This document shows positions 36,356 through 46,596 of a stretch of DNA of 64,000 nt, piece after piece; within the stretch, counting starts at the first letter, position 1; each line of letters opens with the position of its first letter. The DNA is taken from the NCBI RefSeq assembly GCF_028689845.1, contig NZ_JAQVCH010000002.1, positions 103,096 through 167,095 on the forward strand, in the 5' to 3' direction. This stretch comes from Flavobacterium sp. (GTDB lineage: Bacteria > Bacteroidota > Bacteroidia > Flavobacteriales > Flavobacteriaceae). Under the pieces are notes generated by a model. The model saw nothing but the letters and a program-made list of their open reading frames with translations. It had not been told where the DNA came from and searched no databases. The position numbers and the translations under genes are program-made.

Positions 36356-38206
36356 ATGAAAAAACGATTTCAATTAAACTTACTTATAGCATTTTTACTA
36401 CTTTCATTCAGCTTTATAAATGCTCAAACTGCCACAAAAGCAGTTCCTATATTTGAAAATGGAGAAGCTCAAATTGTTCCTGAATTTAAAGATGCTGAAA
36501 AATGGATTAGACATGATCTTTGGGTTGAAACAACGTTTGATACCGATGGCGATGGCAAACCAGACCGCATGTATGTTGGTGTAACTAGACCTTCTCAAAC
36601 CGAAACAGATGGTTTAAAACTTCCCGTGATTTACGAATCGAGCCCGTATTATTCTGGCGTTGCTCCTGACTTAGAAGGTAGTTTTTGGAACGTAAATCAT
36701 GAATTGGGTCAAATGGGAAAAGAACGCATTCACCCGGAGGTTGTTCGCACCGGCAAACGTCCAATTATATCCAATTCACAAATTGCAACTTGGTTACCAA
36801 GAGGTTATATTGTCGTGCATTCTTGTTCGCCTGGAACGGGTTTGTCTCAAGGTTCTCCAACAGTGGGTGGCGATAATGAATCGTTGGCTCCAAAAGCAGT
36901 AATTGATTGGCTAAACGGTCGTGCCAACGGCTATACTTCTCCCGATGGTGATGAAAAAGTAGTCGCCTATTGGACAACTGGAAAAGTGGGAATGACAGGA
37001 ACTTCATACAACGGAACGATACCTTTAGCTGCGGCAACAACAGGCGTTGAAGGACTTAAAGTAATTATTCCTGTGGCTCCAAACACTTCCTATTATCACT
37101 ATTATCGTTCAAACGGATTAGTACGTTCGCCAGGTGGTTATTTAGGAGAAGATATCGATGTATTATATGACTTTATTCATAGTGGCGACGAATCGAAACG
37201 GGCTTATAGCAATGCGACAATTCGTGATACAGAAATGAAAAACGGCATGGATAGAATTACGGGGGATTATAACGATTTTTGGGCTGGCCGTGATTACCTC
37301 AACGATATGGCACCAATGAAAGCAGCAATGTTGATGTCGCATGGTTTTAATGATTGGAATGTGATGCCAGAACACAGTTACCGAATCTACAAAAAAGCGA
37401 AAGAAATGGGCTTGGAAACCAGTATTTATTACCATCAATATGGTCACGGTGGTCCGCCACCTGTGAGTATGATGAACAAATGGTTTACGCATTATTTATT
37501 TGGAATTGATAACGGTATCGAAAAAGAAACAAATAAAGCTTGGATTGTACGTGAAAATGACGACATCAGCAAACCAACAGGATACAAAGATTTTCCGAAT
37601 CCAGAAGCAAAACCAATTCCCTTTTATTTAACTTCTGGTGCTCCAAAAGCTGGAGGATTATCCACAAAAAAAACAAAAAAACAAGGAAAAGAAATCGTTG
37701 TTGACAATTATAACTTTACAGGCGAAAGTTTAGCAAGAGCAGCAACCTCCCCTAATCGGGTTTTATATGTTACGCCAACGTTTACAAAAGATGTTCATAT
37801 TTCGGGTGTACCAAAAATCACCGTTAAGTTAGCAAGTAGCAAACCCGCAGCAAACTTATCGGTTTGGTTAGTCTCACTTCCGTGGAATGAAGATAGTAAA
37901 ACAAAAATAACCGATAACATCATTACGCGTGGTTGGGCCGATCCACAAAATCATCGTTCTTTAACCGAAAGTGAACCGTTAGTGAAAGGAAAATTTTATG
38001 AAGTTACCTTCGATTTAATGCCTGATGATCAAATCATCAAAAAAGGACAGCAAATTGGGTTACTGATTTTTTCGAGCGATAAGGAATACACCCTTCATCC
38101 AGAACCAGGAACAGAATTAACAATAGATTTAGACGGAACCTCTTTAATATTACCAATTGTGGGCGGAATTGAGGCCTTTAACGAGGCCTTATTAAAAGAA
38201 AACTAA
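36356..38206 (+). CDS. Secreted S15 / CocE-NonD family hydrolase (Xaa-Pro dipeptidyl-peptidase-like)
   Basis: 616 aa with a signal peptide (about 1-23, ending FINAQ). The alpha/beta-hydrolase catalytic triad is visible: Ser217 in GTSYNG, Asp333 in HGFNDWN and His364 in QYGHGG. A C-terminal jelly-roll domain (about 430-600) follows, as in X-Pro dipeptidyl-peptidases. The enzyme would release X-Pro dipeptides or hydrolyse esters in the periplasm. An EF-hand-like DTDGDGKPDR near residue 62 may bind calcium. It has its own promoter and no operon partner. Confidence 0.88.
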   Translation: MKKRFQLNLLIAFLLLSFSFINAQTATKAVPIFENGEAQIVPEFKDAEKWIRHDLWVETTFDTDGDGKPDRMYVGVTRPSQTETDGLKLPVIYESSPYYSGVAPDLEGSFWNVNHELGQMGKERIHPEVVRTGKRPIISNSQIATWLPRGYIVVHSCSPGTGLSQGSPTVGGDNESLAPKAVIDWLNGRANGYTSPDGDEKVVAYWTTGKVGMTGTSYNGTIPLAAATTGVEGLKVIIPVAPNTSYYHYYRSNGLVRSPGGYLGEDIDVLYDFIHSGDESKRAYSNATIRDTEMKNGMDRITGDYNDFWAGRDYLNDMAPMKAAMLMSHGFNDWNVMPEHSYRIYKKAKEMGLETSIYYHQYGHGGPPPVSMMNKWFTHYLFGIDNGIEKETNKAWIVRENDDISKPTGYKDFPNPEAKPIPFYLTSGAPKAGGLSTKKTKKQGKEIVVDNYNFTGESLARAATSPNRVLYVTPTFTKDVHISGVPKITVKLASSKPAANLSVWLVSLPWNEDSKTKITDNIITRGWADPQNHRSLTESEPLVKGKFYEVTFDLMPDDQIIKKGQQIGLLIFSSDKEYTLHPEPGTELTIDLDGTSLILPIVGGIEAFNEALLKEN

Positions 38207-38314
38207 CTGAACGCTCTCAAAAAAGGTAAGTAAGCAATTTTTCATAAAATGCTCTTTTTAGCAACAATATAACGCATTCTTATTCGTTCAAAAAGAAACA
38301 AACAAAACAAAATC

Positions 38315-38515
38315 ATGAAAAAAAGATTTATAAACATCCTTTCTATTGCCGCCATTATTACTACAATTGGTTTTATAATGGATGGCGATGTTAAAGAACC
38401 CAGTATGGCCGTGCGATTTTTAGAATTTTTTTTAATGTTAACCATCCTATTTATACTAACTTTTGTACTTTATAGTGCGTATAGTTTTGCTAAACGAAAA
38501 CTTCAAAAAGCATAA
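38315..38515 (+). CDS. Small membrane protein, hypothetical
   Basis: 66 aa with two transmembrane segments (about 8-22 and 34-55) and a basic end (KRKLQKA). No recognised family. The start is preceded by an A-rich leader (AAACAAAATC) typical of Flavobacterium starts. The long gap to 38722 holds a GACTCTAGTCTAG partial palindrome at 38638 but no feature I can name. Confidence 0.5.
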   Translation: MKKRFINILSIAAIITTIGFIMDGDVKEPSMAVRFLEFFLMLTILFILTFVLYSAYSFAKRKLQKA

Positions 38516-38721
38516 AATAGCGATTTGAAAAATTTGCTCAACCATTGATTTTTTTAAGATAAAGCGGATTTTTTAACGAACTACAATATAGTTTCTTTTT
38601 AAATATTTTTTTAAATTGGTATTATTTATTAGAGAAGACTCTAGTCTAGAAATGCTTTTTTAATAAAGGGCTGTTCGTTTTTGGTTTAGAACCTGTCTCA
38701 AAATTCTCGGGATACAATCAA

Positions 38722-39405
38722 ATGAAAAAAATGTTGAAAATCGGTCATCGCGGTGCAATGGGTCACGAAACAGAAAACACAATTGCTTCTATCCATAAAG
38801 CGATAGCCCTTGGAGTCGACATCATTGAAATTGATGTTTTTCAACTAAAAAGTGGTGAATTAGTGGTATTTCATGATGAAATGCTAGATCGATTGACAAA
38901 TGCAACGGGTAGAATTGAAGATTTTACGCTAGACGAACTTCAAAAAGTGATTATAAAAGGAAATCATCACATTCCAACTTTAGAAGAAGTCATCCAAACG
39001 ATTCATCAATCCGTTCCGTTGAACATCGAATTAAAAGGAAAAAACACGGCAAAACCTACTTTTTTTCTTTTAGAAAAATTCTATCCAAAAGGTTGGACGA
39101 AAGCTGACTTTATTATTTCCAGTTTTAAATGGAATGAATTGGAGATTTTTCGGAAACTTGACAACCAAATTCCAATTGCTGTTTTAACCGAAGAAAATCC
39201 GCTCGATGCACTTGCCATCAGTAAAAAACTAAAAGCTGTAGCTCTTAATCCGTTTTGGAAAACCTTGACTAAAGAAAATGTGGAACGCATTCAACAAGCA
39301 GGACTGAAGGTTTTTACGTTTACCGTTAATGAACCCGAAGATATTAAAACAGTGACAACACTGGGAGTTGATGGAATTTTTTGTAATTTTCCCGAAAGAA
39401 TTTAA
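38722..39405 (+). CDS. Glycerophosphodiester phosphodiesterase family protein
   Basis: 227 aa TIM-barrel: IGHRGAMGHETENTIAS at the N-terminus with the catalytic His, EIDVFQLKSGELVVFHDEMLDRLTN with the metal ligands Glu and Asp plus the second His, and IELKGKN. It should hydrolyse glycerophosphodiesters to glycerol-3-phosphate in the cytoplasm (no signal peptide). The stop is 2 bp before the next start, so it is coupled to the flavoprotein gene. Confidence 0.92.
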   Translation: MKKMLKIGHRGAMGHETENTIASIHKAIALGVDIIEIDVFQLKSGELVVFHDEMLDRLTNATGRIEDFTLDELQKVIIKGNHHIPTLEEVIQTIHQSVPLNIELKGKNTAKPTFFLLEKFYPKGWTKADFIISSFKWNELEIFRKLDNQIPIAVLTEENPLDALAISKKLKAVALNPFWKTLTKENVERIQQAGLKVFTFTVNEPEDIKTVTTLGVDGIFCNFPERI

Positions 39406-39407
39406 GC

Positions 39408-40610
39408 ATGTATGATGTACTTCTTGTTGGTGGCGGAGCAGCAGGATTTTTTACGGCGATAACCATTGCAGAAAAAAATCCAAACTTAAAAATCGGCATT
39501 TTAGAACGCGGGAAATCGGTGTTAGAGAAAGTCCGAATTTCTGGCGGTGGCCGATGCAATGTAACCCATGCTTGTTTTGTTCCCAATGAATTAGTGAAAT
39601 TCTATCCGCGAGGAGAAAAAGAATTGCGTGGTCCGTTTCATCAGTTTTGCACGGGTGATACGATTGAATGGTTTGAGAAACACGGTGTTGAATTAAAAAT
39701 TGAAGAAGATGGACGTATGTTTCCAACTTCTGATTCGTCACAAACCATTATTGATTGTTTTCTTTCGTTGGTAAAAAAACACAAAATAGACGTACTCACG
39801 ACCCAAAGTGTGCAATCGCTTTATAAGGGCGATGGATTTTGGCAAGTGGATACGCCAAACCAAAGTTACCGTTGTACTAAATTAGTGATGACCACCGGAA
39901 GTAATCCGAAGATTTGGGAAATGCTAGAAAAACTTGGTCATACGATTGTTCCGCCCGTTCCTTCTCTTTTTACCTTTAACATCAACGACAAACGCATTTC
40001 GAATTTAATGGGATTGTCTGCTGTGGCTACCGTAAAAGTTAAAAACACGAAACTGGAAGCCGCTGGTCCTTTATTGATTACGCATTGGGGAATGTCTGGC
40101 CCGGGGATTTTGCGACTTTCTGCTTGGGGAGCTCGCACGCTGGCCGAAAAAAAATACCAATTTCATATTGAAGTGAATTGGCTACATGAAACTACATTCG
40201 AGGAAGCCATGGAAGCACTCAAATCACTCAAACAAGAACAGGCCAAAAAAGTGGTAGGAAAGAAATCGCCTTTTGATTTTCCGAATCGTTTGTGGGAAAG
40301 TTTGGTGTTGCATTCTGGTATTGCAGAAGATACCAAATGGGCCGATTTGTCTAAAAAACAATTGCATGATTTGGGAGGCCAACTGACGCAAGGCGAGTTT
40401 CAAGTTAACGGAAAAAGCACATTTAAAGATGAATTTGTAACCGCTGGCGGCATCGATTTGAAAGAAGTAAATTTCAAGACGATGGAGAGTAAACTTTTTG
40501 CTAATTTATTTTTTGCTGGTGAAATTGTAAACATCGATGCAATTACTGGTGGGTTTAATTTTCAAAATGCGTGGACGAGTGGGTTTATTGTGAGTGAAGC
40601 CATCACTTAA
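39408..40610 (+). CDS. BaiN/RdsA-family NAD(P)/FAD-dependent oxidoreductase (HI0933-like)
   Basis: 400 aa flavoprotein with the FAD-binding GGGAAGFFTAI near the start, the family hallmark RISGGGRCNVTHACF, and GEIVNIDAITGGFNFQNAWTSG near the end. HI0933-like/BaiN proteins are single-domain flavoproteins of unsettled role; the clostridial member acts in bile acid reduction. Here it is coupled to the glycerophosphodiesterase upstream (2 bp). It is expected to be cytoplasmic. Confidence 0.9.
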   Translation: MYDVLLVGGGAAGFFTAITIAEKNPNLKIGILERGKSVLEKVRISGGGRCNVTHACFVPNELVKFYPRGEKELRGPFHQFCTGDTIEWFEKHGVELKIEEDGRMFPTSDSSQTIIDCFLSLVKKHKIDVLTTQSVQSLYKGDGFWQVDTPNQSYRCTKLVMTTGSNPKIWEMLEKLGHTIVPPVPSLFTFNINDKRISNLMGLSAVATVKVKNTKLEAAGPLLITHWGMSGPGILRLSAWGARTLAEKKYQFHIEVNWLHETTFEEAMEALKSLKQEQAKKVVGKKSPFDFPNRLWESLVLHSGIAEDTKWADLSKKQLHDLGGQLTQGEFQVNGKSTFKDEFVTAGGIDLKEVNFKTMESKLFANLFFAGEIVNIDAITGGFNFQNAWTSGFIVSEAIT

Positions 40611-40640
40611 TATTTCGATTTGTATTATCGTATAGTTAAT

Positions 40641-40663
40641 TAAAAATAAATTATATTTGATAT
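40641..40663 (+). promoter_or_regulatory. Promoter segment with -7 box TATATTTG, shared with the downstream paralogue
   Basis: A 23-bp AT-rich segment containing TATATTTG (40652-40659) is identical at 43070-43092 in front of the second T9SS gene. It lies 15 bp before this ATG. Identity across both copies suggests the promoter was duplicated with the gene or is conserved by co-regulation. Confidence 0.65.
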
Positions 40664-40678
40664 TCAAATCAGTATCCG

Positions 40679-42997
40679 ATGAAAAAAGCAGTACTCTTTT
40701 TCTTATTATGTATTTCTGTTTCCTATTCGCAAACATTGCCTTCCTTAGAAACGTGTATCAATGATTTAAATCAACCAGTTTCTTTTGATTTAACTTTAAA
40801 ATATGCTGAAATTTTAGGAAGCAATAATTCATCGAACTATCAAATTACGTTTCATTATAGTCAATTTGATGCTACAAATGGTGTTGGTGCAATTCAAAAT
40901 CCCGAAGTTTATTTCCCCTCTCCGCAATCCCAAGTGATTTTTGCCAGAAGTTTTAATACCGTTAATTATACTTTTTATATTGAAAGTTTTAATTTTATTG
41001 TCAATCAAAATCCTATTGTAAATCCTACAAGTTTATTGTTTTGTGGAACTCCTGAATTGGCTCTTTTCAATCTTGAAACAAGTATTCCGGGCATCATTGG
41101 CAATAATACAGACCCGTTAACGATTACTTTTTTTTTATCTGAAGCAGATGCTAATGCCAATATAAACCAAATTCCAAGTGGTCCATTTATTCCGATAGCA
41201 TTTCCGTCTCAGGATGTTTTTGCTCGTGCTGAAAACAATGTAACTGGTTGTTTTTCTATTAAAACAGTAACATTAGTTGTTTCTCCAGATTGTGTTCCCA
41301 TTACATGTCCAACTGCTAACCAATTAACACTTTCCAATAGCACTGGCACTTCAGCTGATTTAAATTGGTCCTATCAAACTGCACCAAATATCTATATTGG
41401 ATATTGGCAAATTTCAATAGTCCCTTTAGGTCAGCAGCCAGATTCAAACTCAGCTATACAAACTCAAAGTGCTCCATTTAGCATTACTGGACTAACTCCA
41501 AACGTATGTTATTCAGTTTACATCAGAACTGCATGCTTCTGGAATGGTATTACAGTTCTTAGTGATTGGTCTGCACCTTTTGACTTTTGCACAATGGATT
41601 GTACAAATAATGGACAATGTCCAGAACAATTAACCTGCATTGCTTTTATTGACGAGAACAATAACGGCGTGATGGATTCGGGCGAATTAAATTTTAGTAG
41701 GGGTTCCTATGTTTATGAAATGAATAATAGTGGCGAACTAATTTATGGAAGTTCAAATAATGGATCGCTAACTATTTTTGAACCGAATCCGACGAATAGT
41801 TTTGACATCCATTTTGAGGTGAATGAAGAATTTTCAATGTATTATTCCTCACCAACTTCTTATACTGATATTACTGTTCCGACGGGAAGTGGTAGTACAA
41901 TCTACTATTTCCCAATTACGATTGTACAGGAATATGTTGATGTGGAAGTGAGTTTGGCGACATTCGGAATCTCGCCACGACCAGGTTTTACGTATACGAA
42001 TAAATTAATTTATAAAAACAATGGTTATACCAACATTACCTCTGGCCTTCTTCATTTTACCAAGGATGATGCTGTTTCGATTGTTTCTGTTTCACAAGAT
42101 GGTACTTTGGCAACGTCCACAGGTTTTGATTATACCTTTACGGATTTAGCTCCGTTTGAAACAAGAACAATGACCATCACAATGGAAGTTCCAACCATGC
42201 CCACGGTTAACTTAGGAGCTGTTTTAACGAATGTTGCCTCAATTGAACCTTTAGACAACGAAGAGAATATAGAAAATAATACTACTTCTCTTTCACAAGT
42301 TGTGATTGGCTCGTATGATCCAAATGACAAAAACGAATCGCATGGTGGGAAAATTGAATTTGAAAATTTTACTGCTGATGACTTTTTGTATTATACCATT
42401 CGTTTTGAAAATACCGGAACGGCTGCTGCTGAATTTATTCGTGTTGAAGATAGTTTAGAGTCTAGTTTAGACGAAACTACTTTTGAAATGCTTAATGCCA
42501 GTCATTCGTTTAATGTGAGAAGAACAGGAAATCAGTTAGTTTGGCATTTTTTTGACATCAACCTTCCACCCTCTGTTGAAAATTCCGAAATAGGAAAAGG
42601 TTTTGTTCAATTTAAAATCAAGCCAAAAGCTGGGTTTGCCATTGGTGATATTATTGAAAATACCGCCGAAATTTATTTTGATTATAATCCAGCTATTATT
42701 ACCAACACGATGGAAAGCCAATTTGTAGAAAGCTTATCGGTTGCTGGTTTTTCAAGTTCATCAGTTGTTTTATATCCAAATCCAACAAATGATACTTTTT
42801 ACATTCAACTTAACGGAGCAGATGTGATCAAAACAATTGCTGTTTATGATGTTGTTGGCAAACGGATTCTTCAAAAAGAAAACGTAAATCTCAATTCAAC
42901 TTCAGTTGCTGTTTCTGGTTTTAATCAGGGAATATATTTTGTGGAAATTACTACGATTACAAATGCAAAAGCTCTAAAAAAATTGGTAATTCGATAA
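40679..42997 (+). CDS. T9SS type A secreted surface protein with FN3 and DUF7619-type domains
   Basis: 772 aa with a signal peptide (about 1-18). Order: a short CxxDLNQPVSFDL-type repeat unit, another near residues 95-200, fibronectin type III (about 212-305), a Cys-rich segment with CIAFIDENNNGVMD that resembles SdrD B-like domains, a DUF11-like beta region, the DUF7619-type block VIGSYDPNDKNESHGGKI to YFDYNPAIITNT (about 542-680), and a T9SS sorting tail (LYPNPTNDTFYIQL, GIYFVEI, ending KKLVIR). Paralogue of the 1015-aa protein downstream. Surface display or adhesion is inferred; no enzyme motif is seen. Confidence 0.85.
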   Translation: MKKAVLFFLLCISVSYSQTLPSLETCINDLNQPVSFDLTLKYAEILGSNNSSNYQITFHYSQFDATNGVGAIQNPEVYFPSPQSQVIFARSFNTVNYTFYIESFNFIVNQNPIVNPTSLLFCGTPELALFNLETSIPGIIGNNTDPLTITFFLSEADANANINQIPSGPFIPIAFPSQDVFARAENNVTGCFSIKTVTLVVSPDCVPITCPTANQLTLSNSTGTSADLNWSYQTAPNIYIGYWQISIVPLGQQPDSNSAIQTQSAPFSITGLTPNVCYSVYIRTACFWNGITVLSDWSAPFDFCTMDCTNNGQCPEQLTCIAFIDENNNGVMDSGELNFSRGSYVYEMNNSGELIYGSSNNGSLTIFEPNPTNSFDIHFEVNEEFSMYYSSPTSYTDITVPTGSGSTIYYFPITIVQEYVDVEVSLATFGISPRPGFTYTNKLIYKNNGYTNITSGLLHFTKDDAVSIVSVSQDGTLATSTGFDYTFTDLAPFETRTMTITMEVPTMPTVNLGAVLTNVASIEPLDNEENIENNTTSLSQVVIGSYDPNDKNESHGGKIEFENFTADDFLYYTIRFENTGTAAAEFIRVEDSLESSLDETTFEMLNASHSFNVRRTGNQLVWHFFDINLPPSVENSEIGKGFVQFKIKPKAGFAIGDIIENTAEIYFDYNPAIITNTMESQFVESLSVAGFSSSSVVLYPNPTNDTFYIQLNGADVIKTIAVYDVVGKRILQKENVNLNSTSVAVSGFNQGIYFVEITTITNAKALKKLVIR

Positions 42998-43069
42998 AAG
43001 CAGAAAATGTTTTTTTATCAAATTCTAATTTATATCCATAATATTCTCGATTAATCAAATATAATTCAC

Positions 43070-43092
43070 TAAAAATAAATTATATTTGATAT
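43070..43092 (+). promoter_or_regulatory. Promoter segment with -7 box TATATTTG, second copy
   Basis: Identical 23 bp to 40641-40663, with the TATATTTG box at 43081-43088, 22 bp before the ATG at 43111. The spacing from -7 box to ATG is similar in both genes. Confidence 0.65.
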
Positions 43093-43110
43093 AACTAAAA
43101 CCAGTTTTTC

Positions 43111-46100
43111 ATGAAAACAAAACTACACTTCAGCTTGTTGTTTGTTTTGTTTATGTCCTTTTTGGGGCATACACAAACCCAATTAACAGCTTGTGACACA
43201 AACTATAATAGCTCACAAACCTTTGACCTAACATCAGCAATCCCGTACCTTTTAAACGGAAATGATCCACAACAATACACCTTTGCTTTCTTTCTTACTG
43301 AAACAAATGCTATGGCGAATGTAAATCCGATTACAAATCCTAACAGTTATGTAAACACCTCTAATCCACAACTTATTTGGGTTAGTTTGGTGAATATTCA
43401 AACGAATGAAATAACAATTGATGCTTTTTCCTTACAAGTAAATCCGTTACCCACATTAGCAACAGAAGTTGCCTTTGCTTGTGACGACAACAACGACGGC
43501 TTTGCAATTTTTGATTTAAATGAAGTCATTCAAACTACCTTGGCGGCTAATAATGCCACTCCAAACACCATGCTCGTGACGTTTTATTTAAGTCAAATAG
43601 ACATGGAAAATCAGACGAATCCAATACCCACTATTTTTCAAAACATGAACCCTAATCAAGTTATTTATATTCGTATTGATAATTTAATAACGGGTTGTTT
43701 TTGGGGTGGCGAATTTTATTTATTGGTCCAAAATTGTACTAATTCCTGCTTTACACCTACCGATTTGTCCGCTATGACCATCACTGAAACAACGGCTACT
43801 CTTAATTGGACAAATACAAACGGAACAACCACTCATGAAATTTTTGTTGTTCCTGCTGGTTCTCCGGGTCCAGATGCTAATTCACAAGGGATAATATCCA
43901 ATTCTATTCCGTATGTATTGGTTGGCTTAAACTGCAACACTTCGTATACCTATTATGTCAAAGCATATTGTAACAATCAAACCGTTTCGGAATGGTCTGT
44001 TGGAAGCACTTTTATGACTGCCGAATGTGGAAACACAAATATTCCTTTTGTAACGGTAAACACCAATTCATTTACAACGGAACAATTGCTCAACAATGTG
44101 ATTCTAAATTCAAGTTGTGGCGACATTTCAAATGTGATTACGCAAGGGCAATGTGGCGTGGGTTATTTTAACAGTAATCAAGGTGATTTTCCTTTTGAGC
44201 AAGGAATGGTTATTCGAAGTGGACAAGCTAATTTTACCGAAGGAGTATATAATAGTGGCACGAGCTCATCAACTTGTTCTCAATTTACAGACCCTGATTT
44301 AACAGCTATTATGCAAGCTATGGGACAAACGGGAAGCATCAATGATGTTACTTCTGTTAAATTTAACATTGTTCCTACGGGAAATATTTTGAGTTTCAAT
44401 TTCCTTTTTGCGTCTAATGAATACGGCCTATACCAATGTCAGTTCTCAGATGTATTCGGGTTTATTTTAACCGATTTAACCACTGGTCAATCGCAAAACA
44501 TTGCCGTTGTTCCCGGAACGGATACACCAATTTCTACAACTACAATTCGAAATAATGCTCACAACTTGAGCTGTCCGTCTGCGAACGCACAATTTTTTAG
44601 CACCTACAACATCGACAATCCTTTAAGTGCGGTAAACATGGCGGGATATACGGTTCCGATGACCGCAATTGCTTCGGTTATTCCAAACCGTGAATATTCG
44701 TTGAAATTAGCGGTGGGCGATTTTCAAGATACTGCTTTTGATTCGGCTGTATTTATTGAAGGCGGAAGTTTAGCTTTAGGAAATCAATGTAGAAATAACA
44801 TTCAGGTTATTGCCTTTTTAGATGCCAACAACAATGGTGTAAAAGAGGCAAACGAACCTAATTTCACAAACGGAAACTTGCTTTATCAAATGAATAATAC
44901 GGGAGAAACGACTACGGCTACAGCTTCGAATGGTGTGTTTTATGTTTACCCAGAAAACGAAACGGATAGCTATGATTTTACCTACGAAATTTATAGTGAA
45001 CTTGCTGGTTATTATGCTACTCCAATTTCGTTTGACGATATTGTTTATTCGGATTCAAGCGAAAACGTGTATTATATTCCGATTGTAAACACTTCGCCTT
45101 ATAACGATGTGGCAGTTTCGTTGGTTGGAACGAATCAACCGGCTGCTGGATTCACCTATCAAAATAAAATTTATTATACCAATAACGGTATTGCTTCCGC
45201 TTCTGGCACATTGACTTTTGAAAAAGATGCCGCATTAACTATTAGTTCTATATCTGTTTCAGGAACGGCTACTAATCCAACTGGGTTTACTTATGATTAT
45301 GCAAATTTGATGCCGGGTGAAATGAGAATAATTACAGTATCAATGCCAGTTCCGCCAATTCCAACGGTTGCTATTGGTGATTTGGTCACAAATATGGTTT
45401 CTATCAGTGCTTCTACGGCTGATGTAAATTCTGAAAATAATATGGCTTCGTTAACGCGTCCGATTGTGGCGTCGTATGACCCAAATGATAAAAACGAAAC
45501 GCACGGAAAGAACATAGAATTTAGTTCATTTACATCGGATGATTATTTGTATTACACAATTCGTTTTCAAAACACAGGAACGACGAATGCTGCTTTTGTT
45601 CGTTTAGAAGATGTCTTGGATGCTCAAGTTAACCCTGAAAGTTTACGTATGGTTTCTGCTAGTCATCCTTATACATTGGAACGCGTTAACAATCAATTAG
45701 TTTGGAAATTTGACAATATCCAATTAGTGCCACAACTCGTTAATGAAACTGCGAGTATTGGTTTTGTTCATTTTAAAATCAAACCGACAGCTGGTTTTGC
45801 TGTTGGAACGGTTATTCCGAATACGGCCGAGATTTATTTTGACTTTAATCCAGCGATTATCACCAATACGTTTGAATCCATATTTGTAGAAAATTTAAGT
45901 ACCCCTACTTTTATGAATTCAACGGCTGTGCTTTCGCCAAATCCAACGCACGATAACTTGCAAATTCAGTTGAAAGGAAATGATTTTATTAGTCAGCTTA
46001 CTGTTTTTGATCTTCTTGGAAAACGTATTTATTTTAAAGATAAAATTGATTTAAATACGACTTCTATTGACTTTTCAAGTTATAAAGAAGGCGTTTATTT

Positions 46101-46158
46101 TGTGGAAGTGGTTACTACTTCGCAACAGGTAATTCGGAAGAAAGTGATTAAACAATAA
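43111..46158 (+). CDS. T9SS type A secreted surface protein with choice-of-anchor L and DUF7619-type domains
   Basis: 1015 aa with a signal peptide (about 1-21, ending GHTQ). Order: two FDL-type repeats (DDNNDGFAIFDL near 123), FN3 (about 212-305), a choice-of-anchor L domain (about 312-555; LLNNVILNSSCGDISN, FNFLFASNEYG, VGDFQDTAFDSAVFIEGG), SdrD B-like CRNNIQVIAFLDANNNG, a DUF11-like region, the DUF7619-type block (SYDPNDKNETHGKN ... FDFNPAIITNT) and a T9SS tail (LSPNPTHDNLQIQL ... KKVIKQ). Expected on the cell surface. Paralogous with the 772-aa neighbour through most of the C-terminal half. Confidence 0.87.
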   Translation: MKTKLHFSLLFVLFMSFLGHTQTQLTACDTNYNSSQTFDLTSAIPYLLNGNDPQQYTFAFFLTETNAMANVNPITNPNSYVNTSNPQLIWVSLVNIQTNEITIDAFSLQVNPLPTLATEVAFACDDNNDGFAIFDLNEVIQTTLAANNATPNTMLVTFYLSQIDMENQTNPIPTIFQNMNPNQVIYIRIDNLITGCFWGGEFYLLVQNCTNSCFTPTDLSAMTITETTATLNWTNTNGTTTHEIFVVPAGSPGPDANSQGIISNSIPYVLVGLNCNTSYTYYVKAYCNNQTVSEWSVGSTFMTAECGNTNIPFVTVNTNSFTTEQLLNNVILNSSCGDISNVITQGQCGVGYFNSNQGDFPFEQGMVIRSGQANFTEGVYNSGTSSSTCSQFTDPDLTAIMQAMGQTGSINDVTSVKFNIVPTGNILSFNFLFASNEYGLYQCQFSDVFGFILTDLTTGQSQNIAVVPGTDTPISTTTIRNNAHNLSCPSANAQFFSTYNIDNPLSAVNMAGYTVPMTAIASVIPNREYSLKLAVGDFQDTAFDSAVFIEGGSLALGNQCRNNIQVIAFLDANNNGVKEANEPNFTNGNLLYQMNNTGETTTATASNGVFYVYPENETDSYDFTYEIYSELAGYYATPISFDDIVYSDSSENVYYIPIVNTSPYNDVAVSLVGTNQPAAGFTYQNKIYYTNNGIASASGTLTFEKDAALTISSISVSGTATNPTGFTYDYANLMPGEMRIITVSMPVPPIPTVAIGDLVTNMVSISASTADVNSENNMASLTRPIVASYDPNDKNETHGKNIEFSSFTSDDYLYYTIRFQNTGTTNAAFVRLEDVLDAQVNPESLRMVSASHPYTLERVNNQLVWKFDNIQLVPQLVNETASIGFVHFKIKPTAGFAVGTVIPNTAEIYFDFNPAIITNTFESIFVENLSTPTFMNSTAVLSPNPTHDNLQIQLKGNDFISQLTVFDLLGKRIYFKDKIDLNTTSIDFSSYKEGVYFVEVVTTSQQVIRKKVIKQ

Positions 46159-46168
46159 ATGATAAACT

Positions 46169-46197
46169 AAACCGTCTCCAATGAGGCGGTTTTTTTT
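46169..46197 (+). terminator. Rho-independent terminator after the T9SS pair
   Basis: AAACCGTCTC (46169-46178) pairs with GAGGCGGTTT (46183-46192) with one G.T, followed by a T-run. It is 10 bp after the stop codon. Confidence 0.9.
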
Positions 46198-46313
46198 GCT
46201 TTTGGGTTGTTGTTACTGTGAAGTGGAAGGATTTTGGGAACTAGAACCACTTGAAGGGATTACTTCGTTTGTTTGCTACGCTAGTGTCGTGCGGCAGTGG
46301 TGCTCCTTTTGCT

Positions 46314-46341
46314 GAGATTCCTCCTTCGTCGGAAAGACAAA
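46314..46341. repeat. Dispersed repeat with inverted core, copy 2, within a gene-free stretch
   Basis: Near-identical to 12221-12248. The gene-free stretch 46198-46596 also has a small hairpin GAAGTC-GGGA-GACTTC near 46399-46415. Short open frames here look like noise in intergenic repeat sequence. I see nothing else in it. Confidence 0.55.
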
Positions 46342-46596
46342 AAAACAGTTTGCTTAATGACTTTGTTCGTGCGATAGCGAGTTAAGATTGATGGTTGCGA
46401 AGTCGGGAGACTTCGGAGAGCTTGGTTAGTTTGAATTGTTGAAATGAAATTATTACTCGTCAAATTCTTAACGCTTGCTCTTCAAAAGTGAATGTCATTT
46501 TTTTTAGGAGAGCGTGCTTATTTAAAAAAGAAGCGTTTAAGTATTCCGCTTTTTCTTGATGTGATTTTTATGCAAAGAGAAACTATCATTTTTAAG

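Noticed and set aside
46198..46596. Short open frames in the intergenic repeat region
   Set aside because: They overlap dispersed repeat sequence on both strands, have no leader or domain pattern and look like chance frames.
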